Shown here: positions 25,975 to 33,639 of the stretch, one piece after another
Layout: the number at the start of each line of letters is the position of its first letter
Position numbering within the stretch: position 1 is the first letter of the stretch
Assembly: GCA_026391315.1 (NCBI GenBank)
Contig: JAPLDT010000022.1
Coordinates: forward strand, 1 to 64,000
DNA from: Bacteroidia bacterium
GTDB lineage: Bacteria > Bacteroidota > Bacteroidia > Bacteroidales > Prolixibacteraceae
Direction: 5' to 3'
Length of the DNA: 64,000 nt
Notes under the pieces: generated by a model
Seen by the model: only the letters and a program-made list of their open reading frames with translations
What the model was told of the DNA's origin: nothing
Database searches by the model: none
Made by a program: the position numbers and the translations under genes

Positions 25975-26943
25975 CTACTCTTCGTCTCTCAATTGGCTAA
26001 AATTTTCCCTAATAGCAATCTCGTATTTAGACATATTAACCGACTTCTTTACCCTTTTAAATGCTTTGTGCGGGTCGGGGAACTGGAAACTAAAGTACTC
26101 CCAAAATTTGGTCATGCGGGTAATCAGATGGCCTTGGCCACTCAGCATTGATGCGTAGCTGCCTAAAATTTCGCCATGAAATCGTTCAAACATCTCAATT
26201 TTCTCAATCCTGCCGGGAAGTTGAACTCCCTTTATTTCCAAAGCAAGGAATGGATTTTTAAGCATTCCCCTACCGATCATCCAATTAGTGACAGATTCAA
26301 ATCTCTTACCAGCCTCCTGAAAATCTTCCAGCGTACCTATATCCCCGTTGTACACAAGGGGATGAGTAATCAAAGTTGCAACCTTTTCGAACAGCTCGTG
26401 GTCAGCTGTTCCTGAATAGAGCTGTTTGGCGATTCTTGGATGCAATATCACCTCCGCCAGCGGGTACTGGTTCAACACAGGAATTACCTGAAAGATCTCC
26501 TCCGGGGAGTTCAAACCGGACCGAAGTTTAACAGAGATCCTGCAGGTGAGCCGAGGCAATGATTGATCGAGTATTTCACTGATTTTTTCGGGGTATGGCA
26601 GCAGACCTGAGCCCATCCCTTTACCGGTTACCATGGGGTAGGGACATCCAAGGTTCCAGTTGATCTCCTGGTAGCCAAGATCGGTCAGGTGTTTGGCCAG
26701 AAAGAGAAAATCGTTGCTGTTTCCTGCCATGATCTGGGGTACAAGTTGATACCCGGTGCAGTTTTCAGGAGCAGTATCACGCAAATGGGATTTCTTCAGT
26801 GTACCATCCTTCTGAACCAGCAAATAGGGCGAAAAATATTTGTCAATGCCTCCAAAATTGAGTGCATGAGCCTTCCGGTAAACAAAATCCGTTGATTCCT
26901 GTAAGGGTGCAAAATAGATTCCAGGTTGATTTATTCTTTCCAT
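25975..26943 (-). CDS. dus: tRNA-dihydrouridine synthase family protein
   Basis: 322 aa FMN-dependent TIM-barrel enzyme that reduces uridine to dihydrouridine in tRNA D-loops. Features: FAPLQESTDFVYRKA at the first strand, NWNLGCPYPMVTGKGMGSGLL with the catalytic Cys, VYNGDIGTLEDF and WMIGRGMLKNPFL for FMN phosphate binding. It is divergent from typical DusA/B at the N-terminus, so the sub-class is left open. A TATCTTTG element on the minus strand (26948-26955) sits only 5 nt ahead of the ATG, pointing to a nearly leaderless mRNA. Confidence 0.88.
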   Translation of the reverse strand: MERINQPGIYFAPLQESTDFVYRKAHALNFGGIDKYFSPYLLVQKDGTLKKSHLRDTAPENCTGYQLVPQIMAGNSNDFLFLAKHLTDLGYQEINWNLGCPYPMVTGKGMGSGLLPYPEKISEILDQSLPRLTCRISVKLRSGLNSPEEIFQVIPVLNQYPLAEVILHPRIAKQLYSGTADHELFEKVATLITHPLVYNGDIGTLEDFQEAGKRFESVTNWMIGRGMLKNPFLALEIKGVQLPGRIEKIEMFERFHGEILGSYASMLSGQGHLITRMTKFWEYFSFQFPDPHKAFKRVKKSVNMSKYEIAIRENFSQLRDEE

Positions 26944-26947
26944 GGCG

Positions 26948-26955
26948 CAAAGATA
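26948..26955 (-). promoter_or_regulatory. -7 element TATCTTTG for dus
   Basis: TATCTTTGCGCC read on the minus strand, directly ahead of the dus ATG. The matching box TATCTTTGCGGC at 27025 points the other way towards the DUF4271 gene. Confidence 0.45.
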
Positions 26956-27024
26956 TTGATTAGAAGGATCAATTGTAACATCAGAAGGATGGTTGTTGGT
27001 ATTTACCGGTGAAACTCTTTTTGT

Positions 27025-27032
27025 TATCTTTG
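27025..27032 (+). promoter_or_regulatory. -7 element TATCTTTG for the DUF4271-hemD-rnpA operon
   Basis: TATCTTTG followed by CGGC, the classic Bacteroidota -7 box, 22 nt before the ATG at 27055. A clear -33 TTTG at the expected distance is not seen. Confidence 0.5.
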
Positions 27033-27054
27033 CGGCACAATATTTATTCGTGCG

Positions 27055-28269
27055 ATGCTGCTTCCATCCAATTCACTTTTGTCGGCTGTAAAGGCCAAAA
27101 CCGCGCAAGTTCCTCGCAAGGGAGCCAAAGCGCTGGTTCAGAAAAGCAGCAAAAAAATGCAGCAATCTACCAAGGCGAAACAACAAAAATCCACCCATCT
27201 CACAGCCAAAGCATCTCCGCAATCACTCAAAAAGGTAACTCCAAAAGTATCTGCGCAAAATCAGAAGGTGCAGACCTTCAAATCGGCACCTGTTAATGAT
27301 CAGCAGCTTCGCGAACAGGATGCCATCATCAGGGCTGCCGAACAATACCACCAGCAGATCACAGGGAGGAAAACTGAAAAGGTCGTTGAAAAAAAGGCTT
27401 TGCCGGAATACAAAGAAAAAAATATAAAAACTGCTGAAATTCAGAGTGATGGCGCGGATCGTGATTTGACCGTGAATATATTTACTGGCAACCCGGGGTT
27501 TTATCAGGCTGACGGTGACACACTCAACTTCTGGAGTTTAACCCCAGTGACTGTCGATTCAACCGCAGTGTTAAAAGTTATGGTCGAGCAACCCGGAAAG
27601 CCTTATGGATTTGATGGAAAACCTATTAAATCTGTAGGACAGGACTGGACATTCTTCCTGATTTTGATAGGTTGGACGGTATTTGCGTCGCTGCAATTTG
27701 GTTTCTCAAAGTACATCCTGCAGGTTTTTCAAAGTGTTGTAAATTACGGCGCAGCATCGAGGCTCTACCGTGAAAGAGGGTACAGCAACAATTTTGGTGT
27801 GTTCAGGTTGAATGTGATTTTCTTCCTTTTCCTGCCCTTCCCTATTTTTCTTATTGCAAGAGACAACGGAATGACAGTGGGCTCCAGTGGAATAGAATTT
27901 TTCCTGATAGTATTTGCCGCCGTCAATACCTACTTCATGTTGAAAATACTCCTGTATAAACTTTTGGGATCAATTTTTTCTCAAAAGGAGGCAACTGGTG
28001 AACTTGTTTTTAACATGATGCTTTACCACAATGTTATGGGTTTGATTTTGCTGCCGGTGGCAACAATTCATTCATTGGTGCCCGCATTTGGAATCATCTC
28101 AATGGTCGTTGTGCCCGTCCTTGTTGCGATTTTCTACCTCATGTCAATTTTCAGGAGTATCTATTTTGCAATTCGGGAAGGTATTTCAATATTCTATTTG
28201 ATTTTGTACCTTTGTGCCCTTGAAATTCTTCCAATCCTTCTGGTAGTTAAATTGGCAACCGGAGCATAA
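27055..28269 (+). CDS. DUF4271 membrane protein with Lys-rich N-terminus
   Basis: 404 aa. The first 100 or so residues are low-complexity, rich in Lys, Gln, Ser and Ala, likely cytoplasmic and disordered. From about residue 195 there are six or seven hydrophobic helices (WTFFLILIGWTVFASLQFGF ... LYLCALEILPILLVVKLAT). I recognise the membrane part as DUF4271, a Bacteroidota-specific family regularly placed just upstream of hemD, as here (37-nt gap). Function unknown; the constant link to hemD suggests a role in heme or envelope metabolism, which is inference. Confidence 0.82.
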   Translation: MLLPSNSLLSAVKAKTAQVPRKGAKALVQKSSKKMQQSTKAKQQKSTHLTAKASPQSLKKVTPKVSAQNQKVQTFKSAPVNDQQLREQDAIIRAAEQYHQQITGRKTEKVVEKKALPEYKEKNIKTAEIQSDGADRDLTVNIFTGNPGFYQADGDTLNFWSLTPVTVDSTAVLKVMVEQPGKPYGFDGKPIKSVGQDWTFFLILIGWTVFASLQFGFSKYILQVFQSVVNYGAASRLYRERGYSNNFGVFRLNVIFFLFLPFPIFLIARDNGMTVGSSGIEFFLIVFAAVNTYFMLKILLYKLLGSIFSQKEATGELVFNMMLYHNVMGLILLPVATIHSLVPAFGIISMVVVPVLVAIFYLMSIFRSIYFAIREGISIFYLILYLCALEILPILLVVKLATGA

Positions 28270-28306
28270 TTAAGGGGGAAATTTATATTATTTAATAAAT
28301 AAAGAA

Positions 28307-29059
28307 TTGAAAATCAAGAAGATATTAGTTACTCAGCCAGAGCCGAATTTTCAAAATTCGCCCTACAATGATTTGGCTGCAAAGAACAATTTAAAGATCG
28401 ATTTTCGTCCTTTCATTCATGTTGAGGGAGTTTCGGCGAAAGATTTTAGAAAAGATCGGATCAATATCTTAGATTTTTCAGCTGTGATTTTTAACAGTCG
28501 CACGGCCATCGATCATTTTTTCCGTATGTCTCAGGAGATGAGGGTAGTCATTCCGGATACCATGAAATATTTTTGTATCTCTGAGGCCACCGCTCACTAC
28601 TTGCAGAAGTACATTGTCTACAGGAAACGCAAAATATTTTATGCCCCCGGAAAATTCAGTGAACTGCTCGAGGTGTTGATGAAACACAAAGAAGAGAGTT
28701 TCCTTATCCCTCTTTCCGACATGCACAAAGACGAGGTGCCGGAGAAGCTGACCGCTGCTGGTCTGGCCTTTAAAGCAGCCGTCATGTACCGGACAGTTTG
28801 TAGTGACTTGTCAGATTTAAAGGATGTTAACTACGATGTTCTTGTATTTTTCAGTCCTTCAGATATCAAATCTTTGTTTTTCAATTTCCCTGATTTCAAG
28901 CAAAATGAGACAAAAATTGCTACTTTTGGTTACGCAACAGCCAAGGCCGTCAGGGATGCAGAATTAAATGTCGACATAGAAGCACCACTTCCCGAGACAC
29001 CATCCATGACATCTGCCCTGGATAAATACATTTCGGATTTCAACAAAAACCACAAGTAG
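28307..29059 (+). CDS. hemD: Uroporphyrinogen-III synthase
   Basis: 250 aa, TTG start. Cyclises hydroxymethylbilane to uroporphyrinogen III, the branch point to heme and siroheme. The protein is divergent, as HemD always is, but shows the two-lobe pattern: ILVTQPEP at the start, DFSAVIFNSRTAIDHFF in lobe 1, then VMYRTVCSDL, DVLVFFSPSDIKSLF and TKIATFGYATAKAVRDAEL in lobe 2. rnpA follows only 4 nt after its stop, so both are on one transcript with DUF4271. Its product also feeds cobA in the sulfate assimilation cluster. Confidence 0.88.
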   Translation: MKIKKILVTQPEPNFQNSPYNDLAAKNNLKIDFRPFIHVEGVSAKDFRKDRINILDFSAVIFNSRTAIDHFFRMSQEMRVVIPDTMKYFCISEATAHYLQKYIVYRKRKIFYAPGKFSELLEVLMKHKEESFLIPLSDMHKDEVPEKLTAAGLAFKAAVMYRTVCSDLSDLKDVNYDVLVFFSPSDIKSLFFNFPDFKQNETKIATFGYATAKAVRDAELNVDIEAPLPETPSMTSALDKYISDFNKNHK

Positions 29060-29063
29060 GAAT

Positions 29064-29453
29064 TTGACAGAACTTGTTTCCCGTACTTTTCGAAAAGATG
29101 AAAAGTTGTGCAGTCAGAAATTGATGGGTGAATTGTTTCTCTCAGGAAATAGCTTTTTGTCTTATCCCCTCAGGATTGTATGGAAAATTTTCGGCGAACT
29201 CCCATCTGAATCGCCCGCTCAGGCTGGTTTTTCTGTTCCAAAAAAGTTGTTTAAGCATGCTGTCGACCGCAATATCCTGAAAAGAAGGATGCGTGAATCC
29301 TTTCGGCTTCACAAGTCAGAATTGTATGATCAGCTCCGGCAATCAGACAAACGACTTGCGCTGATGTTTGTCTATATTGCCAAAGAGGAGCTACCCTATG
29401 CAAAAATTGAACCGGCAATTGTAAAGGCCATTGAAAAGATTAAAAAATCTTAG
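29064..29453 (+). CDS. rnpA: Ribonuclease P protein component
   Basis: 129 aa, TTG start 4 nt after hemD. Small basic subunit of RNase P that helps the catalytic RNA mature tRNA 5' ends. The RNR signature is present in HAVDRNILKRRMRESFR, and AGFSVPKKLFK precedes it. It is usually beside rpmH or yidD, but here it closes the DUF4271-hemD operon. Its stop codon (29451-29453) lies within the 5' arm of a 21-bp terminator stem. Confidence 0.93.
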   Translation: MTELVSRTFRKDEKLCSQKLMGELFLSGNSFLSYPLRIVWKIFGELPSESPAQAGFSVPKKLFKHAVDRNILKRRMRESFRLHKSELYDQLRQSDKRLALMFVYIAKEELPYAKIEPAIVKAIEKIKKS

Positions 29454-29484
29454 CGGCGGGGAACCGCCGCTAAGATTTTTTAAT
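29439..29484. terminator. Bidirectional terminator containing both stop codons
   Basis: Perfect 21-bp stem (29439-29459 with 29464-29484) and a 4-nt GGAA loop, A-run on one side and T-run on the other. It serves rnpA on the plus strand and the DAHP synthase gene on the minus strand; both stop codons lie inside the stem. Confidence 0.93.
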
Positions 29485-30571
29485 CTTGGTCCATGATCTC
29501 AGACTGCTGGCGTACCGAGTCCTCGTGGATCAGTTGGAAAAGAGCTTTCACAAATGCATCGTCAAGATCTAATTTCTCAGCCAGACGGCTTCTGTCTTCC
29601 ATGATCTGGGCCCATCTGTTGATCTGCAGGGCAGTAACTTTGTTCTCTTTTTTGTATTGGCCAATCTGTTTGACTATACCCATCCTTTGAGCCAACACCT
29701 CCATGATCTCATGGTCAATGCCATCGATGCGGCCACGTAAAAGCTCCAGTTTATTCTCGAATTGGGGATCTTCAGAACTTGCATACCTGATGACCAGTTT
29801 ATCCAGGATTTTTGCCAATTCTGCTGGTGTAACCTGTTGATCTTTATCGCTTAATGCACAGGATGGATCAATGTGTGATTCGATCATCAGACCGTCCAGG
29901 CCAATATCAAAGGCTTTCTGTGAAATTTCAAAGAGATACTCCCTCTTACCAGAAATATGGCTGGGGTCGCAGATGATTGGAAGATTTGGAAGGAGTCGCC
30001 TCAGTTCGATCACCGTTTTCCAATTGGGAAAGTTGCGGTACTTGGATTCGCTGAAAGGCGTGAATCCGCGGTGGATCGCGACAAGGTTTTTTAACCCGGC
30101 CTGGTTCAATCGTTCCAAAGCGCCAACCCACAACTGCACATCCGGATTAACCGGATTTTTTACCATGATGATCTGGTCAGTACCTTTCAGCACATCCGCA
30201 ATTTCCTGGACAACAAACGGAGAGGCAGTAGAGCGGGCACCTATCCACATCACATCCACACCTGCCTTGAGGCACTCTTCAACATGCTGAGCGTTGGCGA
30301 CTTCGGTTCCGGTCATTAATCCGGTTTCTTGTTTCACAAGCTTCAACCATTCCAGTCCGATGGAGCCCACGCCTTCGAACATTCCGGGGCGGGTGCGGGG
30401 TTTCCAGATTCCTCCGCGGTAGACAAATACACGTTTGTCTTTGGCCAATTCGCGGGCGGTTGAGAGGGCCTGTTCTTCCGATTCCAGGCTACATGGGCCA
30501 CTGATCAGCAATGGGTTGTCTATTTTTGGCAACCAGTGACTGATTGGCATAACTTTCAAATTTGTTACCAT
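29480..30571 (-). CDS. Bifunctional DAHP synthase / chorismate mutase
   Basis: 363 aa fusion. Residues 1-265 are a type I-beta 3-deoxy-D-arabino-heptulosonate 7-phosphate synthase (LLISGPCSLESEEQ; VFVYRGGIWKPRTRPGMFEG; IHRGFTPFSESKYRN; PIICDPSHISGKRE), the entry step of the shikimate pathway. Residues 275-363 are an AroQ-type chorismate mutase (LRGRIDGIDHEIMEVLAQRMGIVKQIGQYKKEN). In such fusions the mutase allows feedback by prephenate. It follows tyrA by 7 nt and should share the aromatic-responsive leader upstream of tyrA. Confidence 0.94.
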   Translation of the reverse strand: MVTNLKVMPISHWLPKIDNPLLISGPCSLESEEQALSTARELAKDKRVFVYRGGIWKPRTRPGMFEGVGSIGLEWLKLVKQETGLMTGTEVANAQHVEECLKAGVDVMWIGARSTASPFVVQEIADVLKGTDQIIMVKNPVNPDVQLWVGALERLNQAGLKNLVAIHRGFTPFSESKYRNFPNWKTVIELRRLLPNLPIICDPSHISGKREYLFEISQKAFDIGLDGLMIESHIDPSCALSDKDQQVTPAELAKILDKLVIRYASSEDPQFENKLELLRGRIDGIDHEIMEVLAQRMGIVKQIGQYKKENKVTALQINRWAQIMEDRSRLAEKLDLDDAFVKALFQLIHEDSVRQQSEIMDQD

Positions 30572-30578
30572 TTTGTTT

Positions 30579-31490
30579 TTATTTTTTGGTGTATAGTTTT
30601 ACGATTATCTCTTCATTTTTAGTCATGGAGGTGGTTTCACCGCTCAGAACGGTACGAATTTTGTTCGCCTCTTGAATCAGTTGAAACAACTGCTCCTCGT
30701 TGTCATTTTTCAACGCCTCTTTGAATTCTTTCAGGTGGTGAATGTATGTAGTGACTGCCTCTACCACATAATCGCGGTTTTGACGGAATATGGGTGCCCA
30801 CATCTCAGGCGAACTTTTTGCCAATCTCACCGTAGATTGAAATCCTCCGGAGGCAAGGTCAAAGATGATGTTCCGTTCCTCTTTGGCGAGTACCGCGTTT
30901 GCCAGGGCAAAAGCAGCGGCATGCGGCAGGTGGGAAACGAAGGCGGTGGTATGGTCCTGTTCGTCGCTGCTCATGTATGCTGTGGACATTCCAAGTGACT
31001 GGTACATCTTTTCAACCAGCGCCAGATGCTGTGGACGCGACTGTTCATGGTCGCAAACGATGGTCAGTTTACCTGCGAAAAGTTTGGGAATGGCTGCAGC
31101 GGGACCGCTGTTTTCTGTTCCAGCCATAGGGTGTGTAGCAACGAAATTTCCGCGCAATGAGTGGTTGGCAATGGATGCGACAATCTGCCGTTTGGTTGAG
31201 CCGACATCCGCCACCGTTGTGGAAGGGGATATCAGATCGAGTACCCTGGGAAGCAAGGCGATGATCTGATCCACGGGAAGTGCAAGCAAAATCAAATCGG
31301 CTTCCTTTATTCCTGTTTCGAAGTCGGCTATTCTGTCGATGATACCCAACTTTAGCGCTTCATCAGCATGTTCCGGTTGATTGTCCACACCGATAATCTC
31401 CTTTGCAAATTTGCACTTTCTCAAGTCGATGGCCATCGAACCTCCAATCAAACCCAATCCAACTACTGTTAACTTCATAACGTATTTCAA
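30579..31490 (-). CDS. tyrA: Prephenate dehydrogenase
   Basis: 303 aa. NAD(P)-dependent oxidative decarboxylation of prephenate to 4-hydroxyphenylpyruvate, towards tyrosine. The dinucleotide site is VVGLGLIGGSMAIDLRK, and VADVGSTKRQIV, FVATHPMAGTENSGP and AFVSHLPHAAAFAL (catalytic His region) are typical. There is no ACT domain. First structural gene of tyrA-aroH; a leader peptide with a run of aromatic codons and an intrinsic terminator lie 100-240 nt upstream. Confidence 0.93.
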   Translation of the reverse strand: MKYVMKLTVVGLGLIGGSMAIDLRKCKFAKEIIGVDNQPEHADEALKLGIIDRIADFETGIKEADLILLALPVDQIIALLPRVLDLISPSTTVADVGSTKRQIVASIANHSLRGNFVATHPMAGTENSGPAAAIPKLFAGKLTIVCDHEQSRPQHLALVEKMYQSLGMSTAYMSSDEQDHTTAFVSHLPHAAAFALANAVLAKEERNIIFDLASGGFQSTVRLAKSSPEMWAPIFRQNRDYVVEAVTTYIHHLKEFKEALKNDNEEQLFQLIQEANKIRTVLSGETTSMTKNEEIIVKLYTKK

Positions 31491-31588
31491 GTTATGAGTT
31501 ATAAGTTATGAGTTATGAAAAATGAGTAGTTGATCACAGATAATTGTTTCCATCAACTCATCACTCATAACTTATCACTCATAGCTCT
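31489..31588. repeat. Inverted word-repeat hairpin, GAGTTATGA type
   Basis: Left arm 31489-31534 (AAGTTATGAGTTATAAG...) and right arm 31552-31588 (...ATCACTCATAACTTATCA). It sits between the attenuator-like terminator and tyrA. Confidence 0.75.
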
Positions 31589-31590
31589 AA

Positions 31591-31618
31591 TAAAAAAAGG
31601 CCTCCACCCGGGAGACCT
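31591..31618 (-). terminator. Attenuator-type intrinsic terminator upstream of tyrA
   Basis: On the minus strand AGGTCTCC pairs with GGAGGCCT (8 bp, one G-U) around a CGGGT loop and is followed by seven T. It lies after the aromatic leader peptide and 100 nt before tyrA. The 5' arm GGTCTCC can alternatively pair with GGAGATC at the end of the leader ORF (31664-31658), giving a candidate antiterminator. Confidence 0.8.
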
Positions 31619-31651
31619 CTTTGTATGTTATCGTTTGTTTCAAACAATGCC

Positions 31652-31729
31652 TTACTTTCCGATCTCCTGATGAAGGACGGGATAATAAAACCAAAAATAA
31701 ACTGCACTGTTCGAAATCATTGTTGTCAT
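31652..31729 (-). CDS. Aromatic amino acid leader peptide (attenuation)
   Basis: 25 codons from the ATG at 31729 (a second ATG at 31720 would give 22). Six consecutive codons encode Tyr-Phe-Trp-Phe-Tyr-Tyr (31699-31682), all three aromatic amino acids. The ORF ends 33 nt before an intrinsic terminator and is followed by tyrA and DAHP synthase. This is the arrangement of a classical ribosome-stalling attenuator. Stalling at the aromatic run would leave the GGAGATC segment free to pair with the terminator's 5' arm; a ribosome at the stop would cover it. A TATTTTTG -7-like box (31751-31744) lies 15 nt ahead of the ATG. The peptide itself needs no other function. Confidence 0.82.
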   Translation of the reverse strand: MTTMISNSAVYFWFYYPVLHQEIGK

Positions 31730-31743
31730 CTTATATTCTGTCG

Positions 31744-31751
31744 CAAAAATA
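31744..31751 (-). promoter_or_regulatory. -7 element TATTTTTG for the tyrA leader transcript
   Basis: TATTTTTG on the minus strand, 15 nt ahead of the leader peptide ATG. Just upstream, an AT-rich perfect 14-bp hairpin (31779-31808 region) straddles the end of the EamA gene and may end that gene's transcript. Confidence 0.45.
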
Positions 31752-31802
31752 GCAATAAATTTTACAATTGGAAGATTACAAATGATAAAATTAGAAATTT
31801 TA

Positions 31803-32750
31803 TCATTTGACAGGTTCTTCCGCTTCCCACTCATCCAAAACTCCTTTCTCGTTTTCAGCCCTGGCTTTGCTTCGGGTAACCAGATATACCCCGGCAAAAA
31901 TGAGAAGGGCAGAGAGTCCTTTAACGACACTGAAATAGTCCATTCCGACTGATACAGCGACAATTGAAGCGACCAATGGCTGGAAGTTGTTGTACATGCT
32001 GATGGTTGTCGGACGGATTCGCTGCTGGGCCATTGGGATCAGAAGATAGGCAAGAAATGTTGCAAAGCACAGTGTGTAAAGCATCTGCAGTACGGCAGTC
32101 ATTTCGGGGTGCATATAGACAGGGGCCGATAAAACTTGCCTGTAATAAAATGGAGCGACAAAAATTGAGGCATATAAAAACATCCATTTCATCATCGTGA
32201 TGGGAGAATATCGGAGTGTCAGGGGTTTGGTGAAAACCAGGTAAAAAGCGTAGATAACTGAACTGCCAAATACCATTAGGTTACCGACTAAATTACTGGC
32301 ATGTGTTGTTGAAGCGTGATGTCCGTTATAAACCAACAGAATAGCCCCCGAAGCTCCAACCAGAACTCCTGAGACTTTTAGCATGGTGATGGGTTCTTTC
32401 AACAGGAGGGCAGCAAAAATCATCGCGAAAAGGGGACCACTTGTAATAATAATGGAGGCATCGATGGGGGAAGTCATGTTCAAACCGGTAATGAAAAGTC
32501 CCTGGTTAAAAACTACTCCGACCAGGGAACCGATTAAAAAAAAACGATGTTCTTTAAAGGTTACTTTTTCATGCGGTACGAAAAGTGAAGCAATCCAGAA
32601 AATTGCTGCGCCAAAGAGAATCCTCGACAAGGTGAGGCCTTCGGGTGAGATCCATACGGGGAGCAGTGATTTCGAGAGTGGAATATTGATCCCAAAAATT
32701 AGGGTTACCGCAAACATGATCAGGTGTCCGGCTTTTCTATTTTGGGGCAT
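31803..32750 (-). CDS. EamA/DMT-family transporter
   Basis: 315 aa with about ten membrane helices in two EamA repeats (FAVTLIFGINIPLSKSLLP...; NLVGNLMVFGSSVIYAFYLVFTKPL...). Drug/metabolite transporter superfamily; such proteins often export amino acids or metabolites. Nothing identifies the substrate. The gene lies upstream of the tyrA leader on the same strand but is separated by a hairpin and a new promoter-like box, so it is probably not in that operon. Confidence 0.88.
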   Translation of the reverse strand: MPQNRKAGHLIMFAVTLIFGINIPLSKSLLPVWISPEGLTLSRILFGAAIFWIASLFVPHEKVTFKEHRFFLIGSLVGVVFNQGLFITGLNMTSPIDASIIITSGPLFAMIFAALLLKEPITMLKVSGVLVGASGAILLVYNGHHASTTHASNLVGNLMVFGSSVIYAFYLVFTKPLTLRYSPITMMKWMFLYASIFVAPFYYRQVLSAPVYMHPEMTAVLQMLYTLCFATFLAYLLIPMAQQRIRPTTISMYNNFQPLVASIVAVSVGMDYFSVVKGLSALLIFAGVYLVTRSKARAENEKGVLDEWEAEEPVK

Positions 32751-32823
32751 AGGAAGATATTGTATTCAACTTATCAGATTGTTTTTAATTCAGAAGGATG
32801 ATCGTATGCTTGTCCTGCGAATA

Positions 32824-32856
32824 CAAAAGTAAATTAATTAGACCAAAGCACGCAAA
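32824..32856 (-). promoter_or_regulatory. Promoter for the EamA transporter gene
   Basis: Read on the minus strand: TTTG (32856-32853), 21 nt, TACTTTTG (32831-32824), 74 nt before the ATG. Both elements match the Bacteroidota consensus. Confidence 0.55.
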
Positions 32857-32909
32857 TCTTCATTCAAAATATGCTATGTCAGGTTATTTCTGAGGTTTCG
32901 GATGCGGAA

Positions 32910-33635
32910 TCACCGAATAGATGCGGCTGCCTTTTCATCTGCAAACCAAATTGATTGACCTTCAGTAGGATGTATCCGGCCAGCCGGCAATTTTTTTCCT
33001 TTTTCCCCTTCCGACCATATCTCCGACATCCGTTCAGCTTTGTTCGCTCCGGTGACCAGGATGCAGATCTTATCCGCATTGTTTATGGCCCTGCCAGTAA
33101 GGGTGACCCGTTGCTGAAAAGTGACAGGGTGGGTGGCAACTTCACAAATACGATCCGATCGCAGCAGTTCCATATGGTTTGGAAAGATGGAGGCGGTATG
33201 CCCGTCGTCTCCAATGCCCAGAAATATCAAGTCGAAGTAGGGCCATCCATCCTTCATCGGAACCTGTTCACTGATCTGTCTTGAATAGTTTTCAGCTTCC
33301 TGGTAAGGTACTTGCTCACCCAAAATTCGGTGAATGTTAGCTTCAGGAATAGCGATTTTGGATAAAAGCAGTTGGTTCGCTACCCCAAAATTACTTTCCG
33401 GATCGCTTGGTGCAACCATTCGCTCATCCACCCACCAGAAGTGTGTTTTCTGCCAAAGAGGGGAACCGGCATAGTTGGTGGCCAAAGCAGAAAACAGCAG
33501 GTTGGGCGTTGATCCTCCTGAAATTGCCAGGTGAAATTTACTGCTGGAAGAAGATTCTATCCAATTCATCAGTAGCGCACTAACCTGTTCGGCCAAAGCC
33601 TCAGGATTTGGAAATATTTGGAGATCTCTTTTCAT
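32910..33635 (-). CDS. pgl: 6-phosphogluconolactonase
   Basis: 241 aa from the ATG at 33635; the open frame runs on upstream into zwf but MKRDLQIFPNPEALAEQ is the usual start. Hydrolyses 6-phosphogluconolactone in the oxidative pentose phosphate pathway. Motifs: FHLAISGGSTPNLLFSAL, FWWVDERMVAP, LIFLGIGDDGHTASIFPN and RVTLTGRAINNA. Start lies 4 nt after the zwf stop, so zwf-pgl is an operon. 6-phosphogluconate dehydrogenase (gnd) is not in this window. Confidence 0.94.
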   Translation of the reverse strand: MKRDLQIFPNPEALAEQVSALLMNWIESSSSSKFHLAISGGSTPNLLFSALATNYAGSPLWQKTHFWWVDERMVAPSDPESNFGVANQLLLSKIAIPEANIHRILGEQVPYQEAENYSRQISEQVPMKDGWPYFDLIFLGIGDDGHTASIFPNHMELLRSDRICEVATHPVTFQQRVTLTGRAINNADKICILVTGANKAERMSEIWSEGEKGKKLPAGRIHPTEGQSIWFADEKAAASIR

Positions 33636-33639
33636 GTTC

